From positions 32,016 to 96,015 of the forward strand of contig JAQQAR010000062.1 in the NCBI GenBank assembly GCA_028532765.1: DNA of 64,000 nucleotides, read 5' to 3'. Position 1 is the stretch's first letter; the number at the start of each line of letters is the position of its first letter. The notes beneath the pieces were generated by a model, which saw only the letters and a program-made list of their open reading frames with translations, did not search any database and was not told the origin of the DNA. Of the stretch, positions 43,278 through 50,769 are shown one piece after another. This DNA is from Sphaerochaetaceae bacterium (GTDB lineage Bacteria; Spirochaetota; Spirochaetia; Sphaerochaetales; Sphaerochaetaceae). The translations under genes were made by a program, and so were the position numbers.

Positions 43278-43760
43278 ATGGATAGTCCCACGTTGTTTTT
43301 CAGTATTTTGCTCTCCCTTCTTCCTATCAGTGAACTGAGGGGAGGCATACCCTATGCCTATTTCAATGGGGTTTCCCTTCTCATAGCAACTCCTCTTTGT
43401 GTGCTTACCAATGCATTGGTTGCCCCAATCGTGTACACATTTCTGGCAACATTTCATAGGCTATTCCATGAACATTGGAGGTGGTATGCCTCCTTCTTCG
43501 ATCGTTTTGTTGCCAGGGCACAAAGACGCGTTTCCCCTAAGGTCAACAAGTATGGCTACTGGGGTATTCTCCTCTTTGTGGCAATACCCTTGCCGATCAC
43601 CGGTGCATGGACGGGAACCCTTGGTTCCTGGATTTTGGGCCTTGACAAGCGCAAGACCATGATGGCAGTATTCGGCGGAGTTATTGTCTCTGGCCTGATC
43701 GTCACCAGCTTGGTTGTCCTTGGGGTCGGAATCGATTCGGTATTCATTAAACGAATCTGA
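43278..43760 (+). CDS. COG2426 small membrane protein ('small multidrug export' family)
   Basis: 160 aa, about 4 hydrophobic segments. The N-terminal LLSLLPISELRGGIPYAYFNG motif and YGYWGILLFVAIPLPITGAWTGT are diagnostic of the COG2426 family. The export function in the family name is poorly supported; topology and the two GGIP/PLPxTG re-entrant-like motifs resemble DedA-like membrane proteins. GAGG lies 8 nt upstream of the ATG. It is in the middle of a tightly packed plus-strand run and is followed 6 nt later by the helicase gene. Confidence 0.82.
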   Translation: MDSPTLFFSILLSLLPISELRGGIPYAYFNGVSLLIATPLCVLTNALVAPIVYTFLATFHRLFHEHWRWYASFFDRFVARAQRRVSPKVNKYGYWGILLFVAIPLPITGAWTGTLGSWILGLDKRKTMMAVFGGVIVSGLIVTSLVVLGVGIDSVFIKRI

Positions 43761-43766
43761 GGAACC

Positions 43767-45785
43767 ATGCAATTCAATTTAGAAAAAGAGCTCAACCCTG
43801 AGCAGTGCAAAGCTGCATCCACTTTGCACGGCCCCCTGCTTGTTATAGCCGGGGCCGGTAGTGGAAAGACAAGAATGCTGACCTTTCGTATCGCGCATAT
43901 GTTGGAGAAAGGAATCAATGAACACTCCATCCTTGCATTGACCTTCACCAATAAGGCTGCAAAGGAGATGGCACAACGGGTGCGTTCCCTCACTGGCTTG
44001 CCATTGAAGAAACTTACCACGACCACCTTCCATGCTTTTGGCATGGGGGTTCTCAAGCAGTATATCCAGCATTTGGGATTCAAGAATAATTTCACTGTCT
44101 ATGATACCAATGACAGGAAAGCCTTGATGAAGGAAGTAATCCAGAATCTTGACTATGTTGTTGAGAGCTTTGATTTGTTTGAGCTTTCTTCCTTGTTCAG
44201 TGATATCAAGACAAAGCGCAAGGTCTTTGGCCCCAATGCCTCAGACAAGATCAGGAATCTCTACTACGAATATGAGAAGCACCTCAAGGCATACAATGCT
44301 GTCGACTTTGATGACCTGATCATGAAACCCCTTGAATTGTTTGACAAGCATCCTGAAATCCTAGATGAACTCAGGGCACGATACAGCCATATTCTTGTGG
44401 ATGAGTTCCAGGATACATCCCTTTCCCAGTACCGAATGGTCGAGCTGCTTGCACAAAAGAGCCGCAATCTCTGCGTGGTTGGTGATGACGACCAGAGCAT
44501 CTATAGCTGGAGAGGTGCAAACTATGAGAATCTGGTGATGTTTGAACGTGAATTCCCTGAACGTCTGGAGGTTAAGCTCGAGCGTAACTACCGTTCCACT
44601 GGAAATATTCTCGAGGCGGCCAACCGTCTGATCGTGAACAACCAGATGAGGAAGGACAAGAAGCTCTGGACTGATAGTGGGAAGGGCTCTTCCATCCGGC
44701 TTATCCACCCTGCCCATGACGAGGATGAGGCTTCAACCATTGCAGATGAGATTCTCATGATCCACAAGAAAGAGGATCGTCCATTCAGTGATTTCGGTGT
44801 ACTGGTGCGAACCAACAGCCTGATAGCCATCCTGGAAACCAAGTTCACTGAACGGGGTATTCCCTCCCAGGTAACTGGAGGGCAGAGTTTTTTCGACCGG
44901 AAGGAGATCAGGGACATTGTAAGTTACCTGAAGGTGATTGCCAACCAGGATGATGATATCAACCTGCTCAGGATCGTCAATACTCCAAGAAGAGGTATTG
45001 GCAGAACTACACTCGAGAAAATGCGCAAGGTAGCTGATGACCATAAGTGTTCTCTCTTCAGTGCCCTGACCCTGATGAGTATTTCTACCGATGGCCAGGT
45101 CAAGGAAGCGATGAAGCGTACGCTGAAGCGGTTTGCTGATATGATTGAGGAGTATCACTACAAGCTGTTCAACACAAACACCCAGAGGAACCAAATACTC
45201 AGGACCTTGATCCAGGAGATAGGGTACAAGCAGCATATCGAGGCTGAACATCCCGATAATGAAGCCTTTGCTGCGTATAAAATGAAGGGTGTCAACATGC
45301 TCTGTGATATGCTCGCCAGGTGGGAAAGGAACCCTGAGAACAGGAATGCTTCCATATTCGACTACCTGAACAGGATCAGTCTTGCAGGAAAAGAGAATCC
45401 TGAGGAAGAGGATGCAGGGAAGATTGCCCTGATGACCATCCACGCCTCCAAGGGACTGGAGTTTGATACCGTATACCTCGCAGGGGTGGAGGATCAGTAC
45501 ATTCCCCATGCAAGGGCAATTGAAGAGAACCCGGCCAGTCTTGATGAGGAAAGGCGACTTTTCTATGTAGCGATCACCCGCGCAAGGCGGGCACTTATTA
45601 TCAGCAGCTGTGAGAAGCGAAAAAGAGGATTCGAACTGGTAACCAGTATCCCTTCACGTTTCCTTGAGGAGATTCCCAAGGAACTGTTTGATGAGGTAGA
45701 TCCAAACAAGCAGCTTTCCAGTGATGAGGTAAGTGACAAGCTGAGACTGCTCAAGGAACGACTGGCATCCAGGCAGGCGAGATGA
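43767..45785 (+). CDS. UvrD/PcrA/Rep-family superfamily 1 DNA helicase
   Basis: 672 aa 3'-5' helicase. Q motif LNPEQCKAA, motif I VIAGAGSGKTRMLTFRIAHM, Ia LTFTNKAAKEM, II ILVDEFQDTSLSQYRM, III VVGDDDQSIYSWRGA, IV LERNYRSTGNIL, V IALMTIHASKGLEFDTVYLAG, VI RLFYVAITRARRAL. Length fits PcrA/Rep. GAGGA precedes the ATG. The last codons abut the stop of the convergent secreted-protein gene (45786). Whether it is the uvrD or rep orthologue cannot be told here. Confidence 0.93.
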   Translation: MQFNLEKELNPEQCKAASTLHGPLLVIAGAGSGKTRMLTFRIAHMLEKGINEHSILALTFTNKAAKEMAQRVRSLTGLPLKKLTTTTFHAFGMGVLKQYIQHLGFKNNFTVYDTNDRKALMKEVIQNLDYVVESFDLFELSSLFSDIKTKRKVFGPNASDKIRNLYYEYEKHLKAYNAVDFDDLIMKPLELFDKHPEILDELRARYSHILVDEFQDTSLSQYRMVELLAQKSRNLCVVGDDDQSIYSWRGANYENLVMFEREFPERLEVKLERNYRSTGNILEAANRLIVNNQMRKDKKLWTDSGKGSSIRLIHPAHDEDEASTIADEILMIHKKEDRPFSDFGVLVRTNSLIAILETKFTERGIPSQVTGGQSFFDRKEIRDIVSYLKVIANQDDDINLLRIVNTPRRGIGRTTLEKMRKVADDHKCSLFSALTLMSISTDGQVKEAMKRTLKRFADMIEEYHYKLFNTNTQRNQILRTLIQEIGYKQHIEAEHPDNEAFAAYKMKGVNMLCDMLARWERNPENRNASIFDYLNRISLAGKENPEEEDAGKIALMTIHASKGLEFDTVYLAGVEDQYIPHARAIEENPASLDEERRLFYVAITRARRALIISSCEKRKRGFELVTSIPSRFLEEIPKELFDEVDPNKQLSSDEVSDKLRLLKERLASRQAR

Positions 45786-46937
45786 TTAATCAGGGTTGGT
45801 TATTGTTACGATAATGGTAGCCGTATAGATACCGCTGACTTTATTCAATACTTCTGTCTCACTGATGCCACCGATACGAATATTGCGAGTATTCAAGACA
45901 TCGGGTTGTAAGCCGGACCATGTGTAAGCCGTACCTTTTTCTATCTGCTGGTTCTCTAGATATAGATTGAAGTTGATGGGAGCCCCAGAACCAATACTTG
46001 GAAAAAGTTGAAACGAGGAATTCTGAGATTGGTCAGTAAAGGTAAACTGCTGTGAATAATTGGTTCCCTGTGTCCCATTCATCACTTCTATGCGGGCCTC
46101 ATTTATGGTTACTTTGTTAATCCCATATGCATCACTGAGCTCAAAATTTGATTCAGGTATAAGAAAATCGATAAAAAAGCTCTCAGTGACTGGCACTTCT
46201 CCATAGTAAAACCCTGGAGTTTCTAGATCATCCGGGTTGGTGTAACTACCTGGATCAAGGATGGGGGTATTATCAGGACCACTTGAACCATCAGTGGTAA
46301 CATAACTGCCTTGCGATTCCTTTACACTACCTGATCCTGTGGTATACGTCCCAACATTGGTATTTGGACTATCTGCAACAGCCACACTGAAGCGAGGATT
46401 GAATCCAACAGGCAAGGAAAATGGAGAATCCAATTTAAAGTAAGAAGCTGGCCGCCACCCACTTTGAGCATTTCTATTGGTACTATTTGTATTTACCAGA
46501 TATAACTCTACATAGAAAGGGTTTGCGTACACCGTATTGCTACTCCAAGAGATTATCGGCCTGAGATTGTCATAGAGAACCTGTAAGACAGGCTCTGAAC
46601 CGAATCCATTTGGATATGCAACAGATAAGATATAGAAATCATTTGTAGCCAACTCAAAAGGACCAGTATCCCAATCTTTCATAAGTCCCGTGAGAGGAAT
46701 CTCATCACTCGCCTCTCCAATATTCACCAAAGAGGGACTATAGATTTCCCCTGTTGTCGAAGTTATGACAAATGTGCCAAGTTTTGCACCCAATACAGTC
46801 GGATGAGTGAAAGGACCAGGAGATATATCAAGGGTGATTGCACTTTCGCTCAGATACGTGGCTGTTACCTCAGCGAACAGTAATATGGGGACAAGAGACA
46901 GGATGATATAACAATAAACCAATTGAATCTTTTTCAT
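45786..46937 (-). CDS. Secreted SCPU-like two-domain protein, paralog 1
   Basis: 383 aa, unrecognised as a named family. Signal peptide (MKKIQLVYCYIILSLVPILLFA, length ~22, split here for display) followed by EVTATYLSESAITLDI. The first domain contains GAKLGTFVITS; a Gly/Ser/Asn/Pro-rich linker (around 195-240) leads to a second beta-rich domain beginning at FFIDFLIPESNFELSDAYG and ending GIYTATIIVTITNPD. This last strand resembles the GxYxDTVxVxI end of spore-coat-U and chaperone-usher pilins. It shares this plan with three proteins encoded on the other strand just downstream. It alone has an AGGA ribosome site and no leaderless promoter. AT-richer than its neighbours. Confidence 0.6.
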   Translation of the reverse strand: MKKIQLVYCYIILSLVPILLFAEVTATYLSESAITLDISPGPFTHPTVLGAKLGTFVITSTTGEIYSPSLVNIGEASDEIPLTGLMKDWDTGPFELATNDFYILSVAYPNGFGSEPVLQVLYDNLRPIISWSSNTVYANPFYVELYLVNTNSTNRNAQSGWRPASYFKLDSPFSLPVGFNPRFSVAVADSPNTNVGTYTTGSGSVKESQGSYVTTDGSSGPDNTPILDPGSYTNPDDLETPGFYYGEVPVTESFFIDFLIPESNFELSDAYGINKVTINEARIEVMNGTQGTNYSQQFTFTDQSQNSSFQLFPSIGSGAPINFNLYLENQQIEKGTAYTWSGLQPDVLNTRNIRIGGISETEVLNKVSGIYTATIIVTITNPD

Positions 46938-47121
46938 AATTCATGAATCCTATCTTTGTATTATATAAATACCTAACATTCATTCCTTTGTTCTTTTTAA
47001 CCTTATCAACCAACACAAACTTATACAAGTAGGTGACATTGTATAGCCCTAAGTGATTATTTTCGATACTTTTGTGTGTCGGTTTTTAGTTCTCCCTCCA
47101 TATTTGTTACGGAATCAACCA

Positions 47122-47150
47122 TTGACTGCTACCATCCTTGCCCCTACACT
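47122..47150 (+). promoter_or_regulatory. Promoter of paralog 2, predicts a leaderless transcript
   Basis: TTGACT, 17-nt spacer, TACACT, exactly 6 nt, ATG at 47157. No ribosome site is present. The 219-nt divergent gap between paralogs 1 and 2 shows nothing else clear. Confidence 0.65.
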
Positions 47151-47156
47151 TTCAGT

Positions 47157-48308
47157 ATGAAAAAAAGTTGGTTACTAATTGCCATTTTTATCATACTCAC
47201 AAATGGAATCCTTGTTGCAAAGAAGGATATAACGATAACATCGTCCTATGAAACTGAACAATATTTACAGTTTCAATATGGACCTCCTCCTGTGCTTTCC
47301 ACTTTCAACTCAGGTGATATTGAAATTTATCCAGCCAATCTTTGTGCACTGCTTGGGACACTAACTCTTTGGACAAATGGAAACAATCTATTTGATCCAG
47401 AACTTATAAATATAAGTGTGAGTACAAGCTTATTTATCGAAGGATATGTAAGAGATACTAATACTGGACAGATTGTTTATGAAGAACAGATCCCGGTTAC
47501 ACTAAGAGCTATTACTATCATAGGGGGGGCAGTTGCTGATTCTGTACTTGTAGAAAATGGAACGATTGACCTAGTATCTGGAGGGGGAAATGTGTTGCCT
47601 GGACAAGTAGACACACTGACCACCTATATTGTCATGATTGCTCCGGACTATGGATATGATTACTACATACCTGGTGTCTATTACTCATTGGATGAGAACA
47701 GTTCCATTGGATCATTTGGAGTATCAGCTGACGGGCAGGGTCAACAAGAATTTGAAGAAATCCCAGTAGAGGTGGATGGTAGCGGAACAGCTACCCCTAC
47801 AGCTCCTTTCATCCCTAGTGCTCCTGTTCCAGGAGACGAGGTCGAGATCCCCTTCGAAGGAGATGGCTTCCCTTATGAACACCAATACGCTTTCAGTATT
47901 ATTAGTAATCCAGCGTCCTTTGACTTACAGGATGCCATTCTGGGAAATCGACCTGTTATAGCCACCTTGCAGCTGGAAGTAAGCCTAGCGGAAGAAAACA
48001 CAGAGTACGGTGTTGAAATTGCTTTTACGAGCAAGGATCCAGATGGATTCAAGTTGCATCTAAATGGAGATCTCTCCGAGTACGAGATTCCATACCAACT
48101 CTATTTTGGATACGACCTTGAACCGATTCCCCATGCACAGTTCATAGAGTGGAGAAATCTGTTTACCAGCAACAACACCTTTGCGTCGATGCAAGAAACA
48201 ATAACAGTTTCAATCCATGATGGTGAAAATATCTGGGAAGCTCCACAGGGCCAGTATAGTGATACGGTAACTGTAAATATCATCCCATTAGACATATTAA
48301 CACCTTAG
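47157..48308 (+). CDS. Secreted SCPU-like two-domain protein, paralog 2
   Basis: 383 aa. Signal peptide MKKSWLLIAIFIILTNG..., mature part begins around KKDITITSSYETEQYLQF. N-terminal domain motif ALLGTLTLWTNGNNLFDPELI (21 aa stretch shared in outline with paralogs 3 and 4: xLGTxxFxTNGxxLFDP). A Pro/Thr/Ser linker (TATPTAPFIPSAPVPGDEV) joins a second domain with FDLQDAILGNRPVIATLQLEV, YEIPYQLYFGYDLEPI and the terminal GQYSDTVTVNIIPLD. The terminal strand is almost exactly that of SCPU/Csu-type pilins. The ATG at 47157 lacks a ribosome site; 27 upstream in-frame codons run through the promoter and are rejected. Confidence 0.6.
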   Translation: MKKSWLLIAIFIILTNGILVAKKDITITSSYETEQYLQFQYGPPPVLSTFNSGDIEIYPANLCALLGTLTLWTNGNNLFDPELINISVSTSLFIEGYVRDTNTGQIVYEEQIPVTLRAITIIGGAVADSVLVENGTIDLVSGGGNVLPGQVDTLTTYIVMIAPDYGYDYYIPGVYYSLDENSSIGSFGVSADGQGQQEFEEIPVEVDGSGTATPTAPFIPSAPVPGDEVEIPFEGDGFPYEHQYAFSIISNPASFDLQDAILGNRPVIATLQLEVSLAEENTEYGVEIAFTSKDPDGFKLHLNGDLSEYEIPYQLYFGYDLEPIPHAQFIEWRNLFTSNNTFASMQETITVSIHDGENIWEAPQGQYSDTVTVNIIPLDILTP

Positions 48309-48381
48309 TATAATTTTATTCTTTTACATATGAACAAATTGTTTTGTTTGTACAAAGTCTGTACATATTTATTTTTTTTAC

Positions 48382-48410
48382 TTGCTCGGGCATCCAATCT
48401 TTGTTAGTAT
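48382..48410 (+). promoter_or_regulatory. Promoter of paralog 3, predicts a nearly leaderless transcript
   Basis: TTGCTC, 17-nt spacer, TAGTAT, 8 nt, ATG at 48419. Predicted +1 is ~2 nt before the ATG; no ribosome site. Confidence 0.5.
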
Positions 48411-48418
48411 CGTATTCA

Positions 48419-49456
48419 ATGAGTAAGAAGCGACAAATCAGCGCTTTGCTCTTCATCTTGGTTGCCAGCTTCTTGTCTGCTGATATCACAGTAACCTATA
48501 CCCCCTCAACCTACCTCTATTTTGAGAGAGGGAGTGCTCCGTTCAACCAGAATGACTTCGTCGCAAAACTTGGCACTTTGGTTTTCAATAATCCTGATAA
48601 CGATGTCATTCAGGACCCATTACTCCTTTCCTATGATGGTGATTTACAGTTTACATTCAGTGGAGAAATGGACCATAACCGACCTGAGGATTCTGATTTC
48701 CGCCTCGCCAGTGCATGGAACAACAATTGGCGTTATATCGATAACCAAACGAGTCATTTATTAAAAAATGAGAATCTGGAACTTACTGATGGGACTGTTA
48801 CTATCGGCATATATCTCATCAGTACGCAGAATGCCCACCGCTATATTGAAGGCGAAATCTATACCTGGAAAAATGGAATATTCGGTTCCTTCAACCTCCA
48901 GATCCAGGATGAGAACAATCAGAACAACAATGTATATGTACCTGTGAATGGGCAGGAGATCATCGAAGGACAGCCCCCTTCTTCTACTACTTCTCTTCTT
49001 GAACCTGGAGAAACAATCCCTGATGACCCAATTCCCTATGGGGACCCAATCGAGCAGGTCAACTTCCTTCTCTCCATCGTACAGGAAGAGGCTTTTCCCA
49101 TTGAAGAAGCTTATACAGGGTCCCAGATACAAGTTGCAGAAGCTCAGCTTATGCTGCAAAACGCCATAGAAGGTTTCCCATATGCTGTTAACATTACCTT
49201 CAGAAACACACAGAATAATCCAGCTTTCTATCTACGACTCAACAATGATGAGATACCATATATCATCCCGTACACGCTTCTCTTTGGCACTCGCGAAGTA
49301 ACCGGCGGTGTCCCATTACTATGGGAAGGTATTCTGGCCCCATCAAACAGCATGCCCATATTTATAGCAGGTATAGTCAAGACGCAGGCAGAAGCAGCAG
49401 TGGCAGGGATATATAAAGACACCATATTTGTTGAAATTACACCAATTGATAGTTAG
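48419..49456 (+). CDS. Secreted SCPU-like two-domain protein, paralog 3
   Basis: 345 aa. Signal peptide MSKKRQISALLFILVASFLS with cleavage near SAD, mature start ITVTYTPSTYLYFERGSAPF. N-terminal domain: FVAKLGTLVFNNPDNDVIQDP. Linker: SSTTSLLEPGETIPDDPIPYG. C-terminal domain: FPIEEAYTGSQIQVAEAQLML, IPYTLLFGTREVTGGVPLLW and the terminal strand GIYKDTIFVEITPIDS. Similarity to paralog 4 in the second domain is strong (AEAQLxLQNA, PYxLLFG, VTGxVPLxW, AGxYxDTI). The frame opens 25 codons upstream, but those lie in the promoter. Confidence 0.6.
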   Translation: MSKKRQISALLFILVASFLSADITVTYTPSTYLYFERGSAPFNQNDFVAKLGTLVFNNPDNDVIQDPLLLSYDGDLQFTFSGEMDHNRPEDSDFRLASAWNNNWRYIDNQTSHLLKNENLELTDGTVTIGIYLISTQNAHRYIEGEIYTWKNGIFGSFNLQIQDENNQNNNVYVPVNGQEIIEGQPPSSTTSLLEPGETIPDDPIPYGDPIEQVNFLLSIVQEEAFPIEEAYTGSQIQVAEAQLMLQNAIEGFPYAVNITFRNTQNNPAFYLRLNNDEIPYIIPYTLLFGTREVTGGVPLLWEGILAPSNSMPIFIAGIVKTQAEAAVAGIYKDTIFVEITPIDS

Positions 49457-49565
49457 GTTCTTTTTTTCCAAGTGCTAGGCCCTAGTTTTCATTTAATCCT
49501 CCTTATTATCACATATTAACAATTGCCTTTTTATCAAGAATAAATCTCAATTAAGAAATCTTTTA

Positions 49566-49594
49566 TTGAATTAATTCAATTTCTTATATATCAT
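49566..49594 (+). promoter_or_regulatory. Promoter of paralog 4, predicts a leaderless transcript
   Basis: TTGAAT, 17-nt spacer, TATCAT, exactly 6 nt, ATG at 49601. The -35 lies in the perfect 14-bp palindrome TTGAATTAATTCAA (49566-49579). ATGCATGCATG spans the start, but only the last ATG opens the frame. Confidence 0.55.
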
Positions 49595-49600
49595 GCATGC

Positions 49601-50698
49601 ATGAAAAAATTGGTACTATTGGTCTCAGTCTTGATCTTCTATTGCCAGGCACTTCTTTGGGGTCAGATTGAAGTTACTTATGACAACTCAAATCCAATTG
49701 CTTTCCAAATTGGCACTACTCCTCTGTTTCCTGATGGCAACCTTATAGCACTTTTGGGTACCATGACATTCAATACAAATGGAGCTCCATTATTTGATCC
49801 GGCTTTTATGGTTGTTTCACCTGTTACCAATGGGATTTCATTTTCTGGAGATCGATATTCCTATACTGATTCGAGTGGACAGAAGCATTATAACAATAAT
49901 TCAAGCTTTGGATTCCGTATTGTGGCTGTTACCAATCTATCTTCTGGAGGCTTTCTCAAACAGGATGTCACCAGTACTCCGGGTACTCCTATGGTACCAG
50001 GAGCTTCAGGAAACCAAGTATCTAAAATTAGTTCGATTCAGCTCTATCTGGTCTCATGGGAAACAAACATGGAAAACAAAGTTAGATCTGGATCAAACTA
50101 TACATTGACTTCCAACAACCTTGAAACCTTCAATATTGCTACAGCAGATAAAGGTAGTGGGTTCTATCAGGGCTATACCTATGCGAAAATCAACAATCAA
50201 GATGTACCCAGCAACGGAAGCTCTCCAATACCAGGGCAGAGTTTCAGGGAGTCTCCGATTGTAGACATTCCTTTTGGAGAAGTAAATGAGGATCCGATTC
50301 TCACCCTATCCATCCAAGCAGAAACAAATTTCTCCATACAGAATGCATATGGAACAGACAAGACCAAGATTGCAGAAGCCCAACTAACACTGCAGAATGC
50401 TGAAAATGGAAAAACATATGGAGTGGAGGTTACATTCAGCAATAGTGTGGGAAGCCAAACCTTCAGTCTGCATTTAGATGGCCAGCGTACTCTTTTTGCC
50501 ATCCCCTACCTGCTTCTCTTCGGTGGAGAACCAGTGACAGGGAGTGTCCCCCTTGACTGGGTAAATCTTTCTCCCAGTGCTCCAAATATTCGTTCGATTG
50601 AGGTATCTGGGATCAATCAAGACCGTGCAGACATGGCCCCAGCAGGTCTGTATCAAGACACCATTACCATCAGTATCACTCCAAAAGATACGTTGTAA
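49601..50698 (+). CDS. Secreted SCPU-like two-domain protein, paralog 4
   Basis: 365 aa. Signal peptide MKKLVLLVSVLIFYCQALLW, mature QIEVTYDNSNPIAFQIGTTP. N-terminal domain: ALLGTMTFNTNGAPLFDPAF; a Ser/Asn/Gly-rich middle; linker PSNGSSPIPGQSFRESPIVD; C-terminal domain with FSIQNAYGTDKTKIAEAQLT, IPYLLLFGGEPVTGSVPLDW, SIEVSGINQDRADMAPAG and LYQDTITISITPKDTL. The last half closely follows the SCPU pattern (PYxLxxG, xxGxI, PAGxYxDTVxVxI) but without the pilin disulphide cysteines. No chaperone or usher gene is in the window. Function unknown; surface or periplasmic adhesin-like polymer is one possibility. Confidence 0.62.
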   Translation: MKKLVLLVSVLIFYCQALLWGQIEVTYDNSNPIAFQIGTTPLFPDGNLIALLGTMTFNTNGAPLFDPAFMVVSPVTNGISFSGDRYSYTDSSGQKHYNNNSSFGFRIVAVTNLSSGGFLKQDVTSTPGTPMVPGASGNQVSKISSIQLYLVSWETNMENKVRSGSNYTLTSNNLETFNIATADKGSGFYQGYTYAKINNQDVPSNGSSPIPGQSFRESPIVDIPFGEVNEDPILTLSIQAETNFSIQNAYGTDKTKIAEAQLTLQNAENGKTYGVEVTFSNSVGSQTFSLHLDGQRTLFAIPYLLLFGGEPVTGSVPLDWVNLSPSAPNIRSIEVSGINQDRADMAPAGLYQDTITISITPKDTL

Positions 50699-50710
50699 TC
50701 CTCTGCCTTA

Positions 50711-50740
50711 TTGCATAATCATGCAAAAAGTGTGTATTGT
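50711..50740 (+). promoter_or_regulatory. glnN promoter with ARG-box-like palindrome
   Basis: TTGCAT, 18-nt spacer, TATTGT. The perfect inverted repeat TTGCAT-AATC-ATGCAA overlaps the -35; its core TGCATAATCATGCA (50712-50725) matches the boxes found at the argG and amino-acid transporter promoters. Confidence 0.5.
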
Positions 50741-50769
50741 CTGAACATACCAATCAGAGGATGGGCACT

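Noticed and set aside
43263..43772. Minus-strand open frames overlapping the COG2426 gene
   Set aside because: The plus-strand protein has clear family motifs and a ribosome site; the antisense frames have none.
49592..49603. ATGCATGCATG as a tandem repeat
   Set aside because: Only 11 bp; it is the overlap of a -10 box and start codon, not a repeat element.
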